From the NCBI GenBank assembly GCA_038373865.1, contig JAXGGA010002264.1:1-64000 (forward strand): DNA of 64,000 nt. Direction: 5' to 3'. This DNA is from Uloborus plumipes. Taxonomy: Eukaryota > Arthropoda > Arachnida > Araneae > Uloboridae. A model generated the notes under the pieces. It was not told the DNA's origin. It did not search any database and saw only the letters and a list, made by a program, of their open reading frames with translations. Each line of letters starts with the position of its first letter. The stretch's first letter is position 1. The translations under genes and the position numbers were made by a program. This document shows positions 46,906-57,669 of the stretch, piece by piece.

Positions 46906-49558
46906 TTTTTTTTTTTAATTTTACGAAGTTTTTAAACTTATCGAAAACTTGATTTTTAAAGAAATTTGTTTCAAAAATTCAATATTTTTTTTTAATTTTC
47001 AGAACAACAAAAAACAGCCTTCTAATATCTTGATCATAAAAACATTATGATGTTTTCATTTTAGAAAAAAAATTGCGCAGTTGTTAACTGGTAATCCGGA
47101 GATATGACCTATTGATCATACCAACTGAAAAAACAAGTTTGATTTTTTTATTCCAAACATACAAAAAGCACCCTCCTAATTTTTTATACATAAAAAGGGT
47201 ATGATGTTGTCATAACAGAAAAAAAGTGTCGTGCATTTCTTAGTTGGTAGTCCGGAGATATGACCTATTGATCATACCAACTGAAAAAACACACTTGAAT
47301 TTTTTATTCCAAAACAACAAAAAACACCCTTCCAATTTTTTATACATAAAAAGTATATTATGTCGTCATCACTGAAAAAAAAAATTGAGCAGTTCTTAGT
47401 TGGTACTCCGGAGATATGACCTACTGAACATACCAATTGAAAAAACACAAAATCTGACTTCAGACTACCATTGGCAAAATTCTATTTTTCAGAATCTCAT
47501 TTTTGTCACTAATATTGAAGGAGAAAATAATTAGCTTTAAAATGATACGTAAACTGGCTTAATTGAATGAAAAATGAGGAAGTTATAGAGCTTTTTCAAA
47601 ATGCATACCAAAAATAAAAAAGCAAAAATTCTGAAAAAATCAAAATTTCAAAAAATTCTACAGCCCTAAGTTTTTATTCAAAAAATCTAAAAAAATTAAT
47701 TTGAGTTTATCTCATAGGTATCTATCCGTAAAAAAATATTAAACAAAATCCGAGACATGACGGCACATAGCCTTAGCCGATTTGACGTGGAACGACCCTT
47801 TTTCTAAAAATTGTCTTAAAGAAAAAAAAAAAGCTTTTGAACTCTATAGTCATTTTTCAACCATCTGTTTGGGGAAAATTATACAGTTAAACCGGTCAAG
47901 AAAACTACTCCCCCCCCCTCTACTTTTACGTCCGTCCGTGAAGGGGGCGCTGAAAATTTTTCAACCCTAAAGGGGGCGGTAGCTGTAAAATGGTTGATAA
48001 CCACTGCTTTAAACCATTTCAAATTATAAGTTTACATGCACCTTATAATACATCAACATGTAATATAGTTTAGCCTTTAGTACTAATAATAGCATTCAAT
48101 AACATCAACATGTAATAATATAGTTTAGCCTTCAGTATTAACAATAGTATTAAATATATCACTTTTATATTTTTAAAGAACGTGAATTTTATCTTTTATT
48201 CAGAGTTACATACATACTGACAAACCCACATGTGAAACTAGTAAAAGCGTATTAAAAACAAAACCGCCATTAAAAAACAACTGGGAGCTAAACAGAAAAA
48301 AATACATAATATTTACATACAACTTCATACCCATACCTAATTATTAAATTTGTTAAACTTTTTCAGTACAAAAATCCATTGAACAAAACACTCACTCATA
48401 AGATTAACCATATTTTTTATCCCTAAACGATAAACTATTTTAATACCTACCTCATTATAATGTTAGTTTCTGAATATTTAATTGCATTTTGCAGTCTCAT
48501 TCTATACACTACCTAACCTAACTAGGTTTAATTTTAAAGAAGTTTTAATTTTAAAATAAGTTTCTAATTAAATTAATGTTAAAAGATTCTGTGGGTAGTC
48601 AGTTAAGTTAGGTAACATAATTATAGAAGGCACAGACTACAAAAGGGGATTAAGAAACTGTATATAATTAGTTAGGTAGTAAAATTGTTTATAGTTTAGT
48701 GATTAAATTTAGCCTTTTTTTTTTGGAGTTGGTGTTTTATTTAGTGGATTTTTGTACTGGATTGTAGAAATTTTGGAAAATATTTTATAACTTTCGATTA
48801 TTTGAAAATGTTTCATTGTTGCAAAAAAATGGTAGTTTTGCATGTTTAGAAGATACCTGAAAAAATCAAGAAAAAAATTAATGTTTAGGAGTAATACAGT
48901 GCTTTTTAAAAGGATTTACGCAATGATACCGGGTAAAACAGAAAAAAAAAAAGAGAACATTTTTTTTTTTAATTTTTTTTCATCACCCCAAAAAAAGCTG
49001 AAATTTTATAATTTTTTGGTTTTTCTGGCTTGTTCCTGGATCAGAAGGTATTATTCGATTTTAATATATTTTTCAAAATTTCAGAAGGCTTCATCAAACG
49101 TAACTTTTCTGTCCAAGAGCATTAAAATAAAACATTAAAATACAAAAATTTTAAAAAATCGCTAAAACACATGAAAATTTTCATTTTTTCAAAATTTCAG
49201 GCTCGTTGCGGGAACGGAAGATATTATCCGATTTCAAAAATTTTTGTTTTGTTTTGTAACTCTTCACCAATCGCAACTTTTCCGCACTATTACGATTCAA
49301 AAATTAAAACTTTGTTTTTTTCGCTTGTTCCTACTATCCAGCAGTGGGTTTCCAACCGTGGGGATCCTTTCAAAGAATCTTTTTGCCAGATTTTTGGAAT
49401 AGTGGAGGGTGGGAATACCTAAGTCCTATATGAGTTTATCTGTACGGATATAAAACTCAGGATTACAAGCATCCCGGACCATAACTCGCTGAAGGTTTTC
49501 CACACGGGAAAAGTTCGTTATTGCGGAGGTAGCCCAAATGAAATTAAAATAAAAACAA

Positions 49559-52500
49559 TTGGATGGCATTATGCAAAAAGGAGTTAACCAACAAAAACCT
49601 GATTTTGAGATAATGGGCTTTAAAGTCAATGTTAAATCACCCAGGAAAACGGGATTTGGTAACCCATGTTCTCGGATTTTGATAAAATTTGGTGTTTTTA
49701 ATATTTTTATGGTGGTAAGTAACCATATGAATTCTTTTGCCCATACATGATCTGGTTTTTGTTTTACAGGCCGTCAAACTTTTCAAAAAATTGCATTTTC
49801 TGTCAACCGCTAAGCCTAATCTGCATGTATACGTATCTCTTCAGTAAATTGTGACGGGTGCAGAAATCTTTCAATATTTCCAAAAATTCTCAGATATGTT
49901 GCTGAAAGTATGAGGATTTAATAAAAAAATACTTGAAATTTATATAATATAATTTTGTTTGAATAAAATTTGAATAAACTACGACAAGCATTTTTTTTCT
50001 TGTGCAAAACATGAGTTTAATTAAGTGGCATTTCACGAAAAGGCGGAGATCCTATTCAATAATGGAAGCATTCGAAATGAGCCTGAAGGTGTGTTCTATC
50101 ATTGCAAAGAATAAAATTAGTGGTTTTTTTCGTTTTCTTGTTGCTGTTGCACAATATACACATTTCAGTATCAAAATTTTTGAAAAAAAGTTCTAGTCAT
50201 TTTCCTAACCTAAATTTCACTGAAAAGCAAACATACCTTTATTTTTAAGTGTATTAACAGCCCTATTATGCTACTTAAAGATCATTTTAATACCTTATTA
50301 AGCAGAAAGAAAAGTGAGAAATAATTTATGATTCCCAAATTCAAGTTGTTAAGTTCAGCAAAATATCAGATGTAGAAAAAAGATGTGCAAAACATGAATT
50401 CACTTTAGTAGCTTTTTATGAAGAGGCGGAGGTCATATTCAATATTAGAAGCATTTGAAATAAACCTAAAGGTGTGTTCTATCATTGCAAAGAACAAAAT
50501 TAGTGGCTTTTTTCGTTTTTTTTTTCTTTTTTTTTTCTTTTTTTTTTTTCTTTTTTTTGTTGCTATTACACAATGTATACATTTCAGTACCAACATTTTT
50601 TTTAAAAAGTTCTAGTCATTTTCCTAACTTAATTTTCAATATTTTTTGTGTAAAAGAAGCATAAAAACGTATTATATTTGTTTTTAATGATTTATAATTG
50701 TATTGAGTGTTCGAAGAAGAAATAGGATAGCACAATCTTTGAAGAAAAAATAACAATGAAAAATATGAGTTTCCGAATATTATCGGATTGTTTGTCTTTG
50801 AAGTGTTTGTGTGATCCTGTTTTCAGCAAATTTAAGGAATATACTGTTTGATATTTTAACGCTCGACCTTTCTTGCATTTCCGACGTCGAACAGTACTTG
50901 TTGAAGTCACGTTATCAGGAAATATTCGGAATACTTATTTTGTACATATTTAATCTCCTTTTGAAGAGAATAGTAACATCTTCCAGAATCTTATGTTACG
51001 GACCGTTTGACGTAGTTATTTCATCTAACATCTTACCATTTCTTGGTTATAGTAAAGATAATAGTCCTTTCTTAGGTAAAAGATAGTCTTGCTTCAAGTC
51101 CAGCATAGTCACTTACTTGAAAATTTTCAATTTTTTTCTTTTAAACTCCAATAGCAAGTGTCGAAAGCTGTATTTGCTCTTAACTGGATGCTGAAATTTC
51201 TAGTTTATTTTTATTGAATTATGTCTGTCCGGGGCTCTAGCTTTTTAATTATCTCCTATTATTATTTATCAGCGCAAATCAACCTTCCTGATAAGCGAAT
51301 CCAATGAAAAACAAACAAACCAAAATAGAAAACCCACTCACATTCTTTATCCCTCTTATCACTATGACCCATATTTTGATAAAATAAGAAGAGACCTGAT
51401 ACATGCGCAAATGCAAGGAAGGTTGAGCGTTAAAATATCAAACAGTATATTCCTTAAATTTGCTGAAAACAGGATCACACAAACACTTCAGAGACAAACA
51501 ATCCGATAATATTCGGAAACTCATATTTTTCATTGTTATTTCTTCTTCAAAGATTGTGCTATCCTATCTCTTCTTCGCACATTCAATACAATTATAAATC
51601 ATTAAAAATAAATATAATACGTTTTTATGCTACAAAAGCATGAGCTATGCTTCTTTTACACAAAAAATATTGAAAATTAAGTTAGGAAAATGACTAGAAC
51701 TTTTTTCAAAAATGTTGGTACTGAAATGTATACATTGTACAATAGCCAAAAAAAAAAAAAAAAAAAACGAAAAAAGCCACTAATTTTGTTCTTTGCAATG
51801 ATAGAACACACCTTTAGGTTTATTTTGAATGCTTCTAATATTGAATATGACCTCCGCCTCTTCATAAAAAGCTACTAAAGTGAATTCATGTTTTGCACAT
51901 CTTTTTTCTACATCTGATATTTTGCTGAACTTAACATCTGAATTTGGGAGTCATAAATTATTTCTCACTTTTCTTTCTGCTTAATAAGGGATTAAGATGA
52001 TTTTTAAGTAGCATAATAGGGCTGTAAATACACTTAAAAATAAAGGTATGTTTGCTTTTCAGTGAAATTTAGGGTAGGAAAATGACTAGAACTTTTTTTC
52101 AAAAATTTTGATACTGAAATGTGTATATTGTGCAACAGCAACGAGAAAACGAAAAAAACCACTAACTTTATTCTTTGCAATGATAGAACACACCTTCAGG
52201 CTCATTTCGAATGCTTCCATTATTGAATAGGACCTCCGCCTTTTCGTGAAATGCCACTTAAGTAAACTCATGTTTTGCACAAGAAAAAAAATGGTTGTCG
52301 TAGTTTATTCAAATTTTATTCAAACAAAATTATATTGTATAAATTTCAAGTATTTTTTTATTAAATCCTCATACTTTCAGCAACATATCTGAGAATTTTT
52401 GGAAATATTGAAAGATTTCTGCACCCGTCACAATTTACTGAAGAGATACGTATACATGCAGATTAGGCTTAGCGGTTGACAGAAAATGCAATTTTTTGAA

Positions 52501-52829
52501 AAGTTTGACGGCCTGTAAAACAAAAACCAGATCACATATGGGAAAAAGAATTCATATGGTTACTTACCACCATAAAAATATTGAATACACTAAATTTTAT
52601 CAAAATCCGAGGACATGGGTTACATGACCGGGTGAACTGACGTGGAATGACCCTCTGGCAAAAATCATGAGCTCTATATCAATATACCAATGATATGTTA
52701 TCATGAAACACTGATAGGGCTTAAATCATTTTTGCTTAATGTAGAAAGCAACATATTTTACCATCAGAGTTGGATAACTAATTTTTTTATGTTTCGTGGG
52801 TTAACTCCTTTTTGCATAATATCATCCAA
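49559..52829. mobile_element. Foldback pair: outer GGATG-type element with GGG-type inside
   Basis: Outer ends GGATGGCATTATGCAAAAAG (49561) and CTTTTTGCATAATATCATCC (ending 52829) are inverse, flanked by AATT. They sit in tandem-element copy 1, whose paralogue at about 61095 is uninterrupted. Inside, about 49615-52653 is a GGG-type foldback ending ACGTGGAATGACCC. Its arms mirror around about 51140 (for example TTAAGGAATATACTGTTTGA at 50831 against its inverse at 51440). The left GGG end is decayed. The polypyrimidine run 50511-50563 lies in the left arm and is shorter in the right. Confidence 0.65.
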
Positions 52830-53220
52830 TTGTTAGAACTTTATTGTACCAAATACATACAAAATGGCAACGGAAAGAAATAACTCTTTAATTTTAAATA
52901 GTTCAAAAATTTAATTAACGTTTTCACCCAGAATGGCAACGGAAAGAAATAAGTCTTGGAGTTCTAAGTAGTTCAAAAATTGAAGAAACGTTTTAATTAA
53001 TATCTCATCTAGTTAACGTCGTACAATTACGCGGTTGGTCTGATTGTCTTCCTTAGGAAATTTCGAATCGAATGGTATCTCGTTTGATTCTCTACTCTCA
53101 GCGGCTTTTGAGGAGGTCAAGCTTCAGACATACAGACGCGGACAGATTTTAATAGTATTACTAGCTGCGTGGCCCGGTGTTGCACGGGCTGTAAAGTAGT
53201 GAAGGCAGTTTGAGAAAACT

Positions 53221-53410
53221 ACTCGCCGCCAAGGCGGCTCGCCTTTAAAGTATCGAGGACAGTTTTAACAAACTACTCGCCACCAAGGCGACTCGCCTTT
53301 AAAGTAAAGAGGAAAGTTTAAACAGTTTACTCGCCGTCAAGGTGGCTCGCCTTTACAGTAGCGAGGAAAGTTTCAATAAACTATTCGCCGCCAAGGCGGC
53401 TCTCCTTTAA
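53221..53410 (+). repeat. 54-bp minisatellite, four units
   Basis: ACTCGCCGCCAAGGCGGCTC starts units at 53221, 53275 and 53329, with a fourth (ATTCGCC) at 53383, spaced exactly 54 bp. CCGCCAAGGCGG is itself a short palindrome in each unit. The same array with fewer units is at 39715-39790 and 62220-62345. Confidence 0.85.
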
Positions 53411-53997
53411 CCCATTAATGCCTAGCGTCCCTTTTTAGGGACGGTCCAAAAAGTGTGCCTGAATTTTCCAAAAATGAACATTTCAACCAAATAATTGTGT
53501 TCAATTATTACTTTGGTATTGCTTCAATTCTGTATTAACAGATTGCAGCACATAACCGCTGTAAAGTGTGATCTGTAGCCATTTGATTATGATCTCTATC
53601 AAAAATTACATCGTTCACAATCTCAAGAACAAAAAGCTAAGTTTTTAAAGTTATTAACAAGTAAATCTATCTGTGTTTGATATATGTGCTACTTTGATCG
53701 ATGTTTTAGTTTACCTTTTTTTGCAATTTTGTAAATTTTAAATTTTTTTAGGATTTTATAGCAATTTAAGAACGTCCCTAAAAAGGGACGCTAGGCACCA
53801 AAGGCTGCATTGTTTAACCGTTGCTGATTTCTTGCTTAGAATCTATAATTTATATCAAAATAAGTTAGTAAATGTTTTTAGACTGAAAAACAGATAATAA
53901 TTGTCATTTTTAAAACTTATTTTATTTTCAAAATCTAATTACATTAAATTAATCTATATAAACTTAATTATACAATGTTCTTAAATATTGTCTCTTC

Positions 53998-56843
53998 GGG
54001 TCATTCCACGTCAAGTGATCCAAAATCTGAGAAAAATTTTACCTTACATTTTTGTATTTCTTTCACATTTGGCTCATCAATTGTACCCCTTGAGGTAATC
54101 AAAAGTCTCAATTTTTGGATTTTTATCTCTATTATTTTTTCATTTATGAGTCTTTGAACTTTGGAAAAACCCTCGTTTTTCCATGGATAAGGGTACATAA
54201 AAGGGACCATAACTCGGCACCAAATATAGATAGAACGATTTGGTAAATGGCATTTTAAAGTACGTTAGTTGCCGCTTAATCTGATATTCAACATGACTAA
54301 TTTTATAAAAATTTTCTTTTTCAAAAAATGAAATTTAAATTTTAAATTTAAATTTCTCAAAAAACATATAATGAATTTTTTTGAAAAAATTCTCAAAACT
54401 TCTTGTGTATTTTATCTATGTTTGCTCAAATTTTTAGATTGGGATCTCAATGGGATCATATTTTTTTGAATTTTTGAATAAAACTGTAAAGGAAAAAAAT
54501 GAAATTTTTTAGATTCTATTTATACTAAGTTCTCTTGCTCATGATGGTCTAAAAAGTAGTAAACAAACATGAATATGTTTAAAGTGAGCTGGCATGAGCT
54601 TATAGATTTGTCAGGTTCACCTCCCTACCCCTTTCTCTCCCGCACAACCACTCTTTTTTAACTCAAAACTGTTCAAAATGTTTAAAAAAAAACAAAAACT
54701 CTTTGATACAAAAAGAATAGTAAACTTATTTAAAGTGGGGAAATGGGTTTCCTTATAACTAGACGAAGTATCCCCCTCCCCACCCAAATATACCATTCAC
54801 ACTATACTAATATGACGTCTAACCTGGGGATTGAGTTGTGGATTAAGAGTTGAGGATTAAGTTTTTCAGACTAAGTGTTTCTTTTCGATCCGAACTTCAA
54901 AGTGTACTTCCATTCAATAACTGAAATTTAACTTTATGATTCATTTCATCTTCTACTCCAGCACCAATCTTCAATTTTGAAGGGAGGAAATAAATGGGTC
55001 GCCCCAATATCATAGCAAACAGCAAAATAGCACTGTTTCGCCTTGTTCTCATCGTTTTTTCTATTCTTTTCGCACAAAACTGAAAATAAATCAGAATATC
55101 AGATCATATGTCTGTGTCCCCATAACTATCTTTCCACATTATCTAGTGTGCAGCTGTTATTTAATTTTAATCGTTTGTGTTCTTTTTCATTTTGTTGTAA
55201 AGGAAAGTAATGCAGCAAGATATATCTATATATATATTAAACAAATACTGCTTTTTTGAGCACAACCTCACATGTTGTTTAACTTCTTTACAGTTTGCTC
55301 CTCCCCTTACCCTACCTTTCTACTCCAAACTTTTTTTTTTATCATCCCGTCTTGCCCCATTTCAAAGCCTTAGTCTCTACTGATGTCTGGTAGTGTTTCA
55401 GTTTGTTCTGTTTGTTACTCTTTCCTATTAGCTCATGAGCTTTGTCCAATAAGAGAAATTAAAGGCAGTGATGGGAACTGACATATAACGTGACACTTTA
55501 ATTTCTTTTCAGTTTTGTGTAAAAATAATGGGAAAACATTATGAGAACAAGGGGAAACAGTGCTATTTTGCTGTTTGCTATTATCTTGGGGCGACCCATT
55601 TATTCCCTCCCTTCAAAATTGAAGATTGGTGCTGGGGGAGGGGATGAAATGAAACATAAGTTTAAATTCAGATTTTGAATGGAAGTACACTTTGTGAAGT
55701 TCGGATTGAAAACGAAACACTTCGTCTGAAAAACAATATATACCTAGGGGGAAAATAATCCTCAAATCAATCCCCAGGTGAGACGTCATATTAGTATAGC
55801 GTTAATGGTATATTTGGGTGGGGGAAGGGTTGTACTTTGCCTTGTTATAAGGAAGCCCAATTACCAACTTTAAACAAGTTTACTGTTCATTTTGTATCAA
55901 AGAAGCTTTTTTTTAGCATTTTAAACAGTTTGGGGGGAAAATGGTTGGGTCAGGAAGGAAGGGAGGTGGAGCTGACCAATCTACAAGTTAATTCTAGCTC
56001 ACTTACCTAGAGTAAAAATAATAGTCAATTCAATCCCCAGGTTAGACGTCATAATAGTACAGCGTTAATGGTATATTTGGGTGGAGGAGGGGGATACTTC
56101 GTCTAGTTATAAGGAAACTCATTTACCAACTTTAAATAAGTTTACTATTCATTTTGTATCAAAGAGTTTTTTTTTAAACATTTTTAACAGTTTTGAATTA
56201 AAAAAGTGCGGGGGAGGATGGGGGAGGGGGGTGAACCTGACAAATCTATAAGCTCATGCTAGCTCACTTTAAACATATTCATGTTTGTTCACTACTTGTT
56301 AGACCATCACAAGCAAGAGTATTTAAATAAATAGAATCTAAAAAATATCATTTTTTTCCTATACAGTTTTATTCAAAAATTCAAAAAAATATGATCCCAT
56401 TGAGATCCCAATCTAAAAATTTGAACAAACATAGATAAAATACACAAGAATTTTTGAGAATTTTTTCAAAAAAATTCATTATATGTTTTTTGAGAAATTT
56501 AAATTTGAAATTTAAATTTCATTTTTTGAAAAAGAAAATTTTTATCAAATTAGTCATGTTGCATATCAGATTAAGCGGCAACTAACGTACTTTAAAATGC
56601 CATTAACCAAATCGTTCTATCTATATTTGGTGCCGAGTTATGGTCCCTTTTATGTACCCTTATCCATGGAAAAACGAGGGTTTTTCCAAAGTTCAAAGTC
56701 TTATAAATGAAAAAATAATAGAGATAAAAATCCAAAAATTGAGACTTTTGATTACCTCAAGGGGTACAATTGATGAGCCAAATGTGAAAGAAATACAAAA
56801 ATGTAAGGTAAAAAACGTTGGATCACTTGACATGGAATGACCC
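53998..56843. mobile_element. GGGTCATTCC foldback, 2.8 kb, intact ends
   Basis: The ends GGGTCATTCCACGTCAAGTG and CACTTGACATGGAATGACCC are flanked by CTTC on both sides (53994-53997 and 56844-56847). It is the close paralogue of 15163-19584 without its Tc1 insert. Both the outer arms and the inner palindrome (about 54770-55850) are present. No coding sequence. Confidence 0.92.
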
Positions 56844-57147
56844 CTTCGTTTTTTTTTAATTACAAAAAATACTCAAGGTAAATTTTGAAAGAAAGCTATT
56901 TCAAAAATGCAATTCTTTAAAACAGTAATTATTCGTTGTATTTAATTACTTTTCCATTATGCATTTAGGTGTTTATTATTGTTTAGTCTGACTGTTGGGG
57001 GGGGGGGGGGGAGAAGCCCTAAGTTTCAGAAGCTTAGCATTTTACCTTGATGAAAAATTCGAGGATTGCATATGTGTCTGTTGTTTGGGAAAGGGGGGGG
57101 GGGGTTTGCAGATTTAATTTCAGAATTCCCCGAGCATGCCAATTTTG

Positions 57148-57605
57148 ATCTCTACTGTGCCAATTTACTTCTCTTGCGCTCCTACGTGATTATTTGTCTC
57201 AGCAAGGTTTTGTGCAAGAATCGGATGAAAAAATGCTCATGAACTAAAGTTACGTTGTTCAAAAAAGAAAAGAGAGGAAGTTTTGAATAAATGTCGATGA
57301 CAGGTAAAATAATATTACGTTGGTTCTGTGGAATAATAGCAATGCCATAACTATTGCATTAAATCTTCATGGAGTTGATCCTATTGTAAAGGCTAAGCGA
57401 TTATCCAATAGCGAAAGGAAAGTAATTGAAATTGATGAACCAAATATATACGGTTGCTCAATACAATCGTTGCATAGGGAAAAAGATCCATGTATCGAAT
57501 ATCGGGAACTACCGGTTTTTGATCCACTCTAAAAAATGGTGGTGGCCGCTCTTCATTTTTATTTTAGAAGTTGCTATACAACATGCATTGAGCTCAAGAG
57601 AGTTG
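57148..57605 (+). pseudogene. piggyBac-type transposase, C-terminal relic
   Basis: In broken frames the plus strand shows FDLYCANLLLLRSYV, CKNRMKKCS, KKEKRGSFE, WNNSNAITIALNLHGVDP, then SKKWWWPLFIFILEVAIQHA. These follow the order of the piggyBac DDD domain's last third; the family pattern has NFFTSxxLL, GTxRxNRxxKCPL, RGSFD, WNDNK, SKKWWWPLF. Stops and frameshifts occur at about 57240, 57285 and 57530. The upstream catalytic part is missing, probably displaced or deleted with the GGG-type insertion. Position and orientation agree with the TTAA-flanked element around it. Confidence 0.75.
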
Positions 57606-57669
57606 AGTTAGGTATTATGGGGCTAGTTGTTATATTGCTTTAAATAAGACTCAGGTAAGATGTGCCCAT

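Larger units (their letters stand above)
43819..47798. mobile_element. GGG-type foldback, 4.0 kb
   Basis: GGCACATTCCACGTCAAATC (43819) and GATTTGACGTGGAACGACCC (ending 47798) are inverse ends, with TTTT on both sides. The arms 43840-44680 and 46990-47780 mirror each other and themselves contain three near-copies of a 130-bp phrase: GGTCATATCTCCGGA at 44203, 44358 and 44515, with inverse copies at 47095, 47250 and 47407. The loop carries a TA-flanked palindrome and a protein relic. Confidence 0.8.
43405..48006. mobile_element. hAT-like element, 4.6 kb with nested insertions
   Basis: The left end CAGTGGTTCTCAACGGGGGC and the right end GGTTGATAACCACTG (ending 48006) belong to the same family as 31388-33277; both share an inner AGCTACCGCCCCC block. 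The flanks TTTTAAAC (43397-43404) and CTTTAAAC (48007-48014) agree at 7 of 8 bases. Its interior holds the GGG-type element 43819-47798. There is no hAT transposase. Confidence 0.85.
40574..49333. mobile_element. TAGGGTGGAGC foldback, 8.8 kb with nested insertions
   Basis: The left end TAGGGTGGAGC (40574) faces a decayed inverse GCTTGTTCCTA (49323-49333). The arms 40590-40775 with 42146-42950 pair with 48360-49320 (for example GCAACGAGCCTGAAATTTTG against its inverse at about 49190). The flanks CTGTCCTG (40566-40573) and CTATCCAG (49334-49341) agree at 6 of 8 bases. The ends match the transposase-bearing element 57670-60327, so this is probably its non-autonomous relative. Net of insertions it is about 2.8 kb. 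Confidence 0.75.
39655..53159 (+). mobile_element. Tandem element, copy 1, broken by large insertions
   Basis: It starts ACTAGCTGCGTGACCCGGCG and ends GACAGATTTTAATAGTATT. Only 39655-40092, 49541-49558 and 52830-53159 belong to it; these follow copies 2 and 3 in order. The rest is inserted DNA. The ACTAGCTGCG...GTTGCACGGGC head is a phrase I know from dispersed arthropod repeats, but I cannot name its class. The CAGACAGAC-type tail resembles retrotransposon 3' ends. Confidence 0.65.

Noticed and set aside
49342..49367. CAGTGGGTTTCCAACCGTGG as a hAT left end
   Set aside because: Resembles a hAT terminus, but no matching right end or duplication was found; it may be chance next to the 49333 boundary.
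50405..50615. Lys-rich and Phe-rich frames on opposite strands, repeated at 51677-51878
   Set aside because: Produced by a polypyrimidine run in a foldback arm and mirrored in the other arm.
53221..53410. Regular 54-bp units considered as a CRISPR-like array
   Set aside because: The units are contiguous with no unique spacers, and the DNA is eukaryotic. It is a minisatellite.
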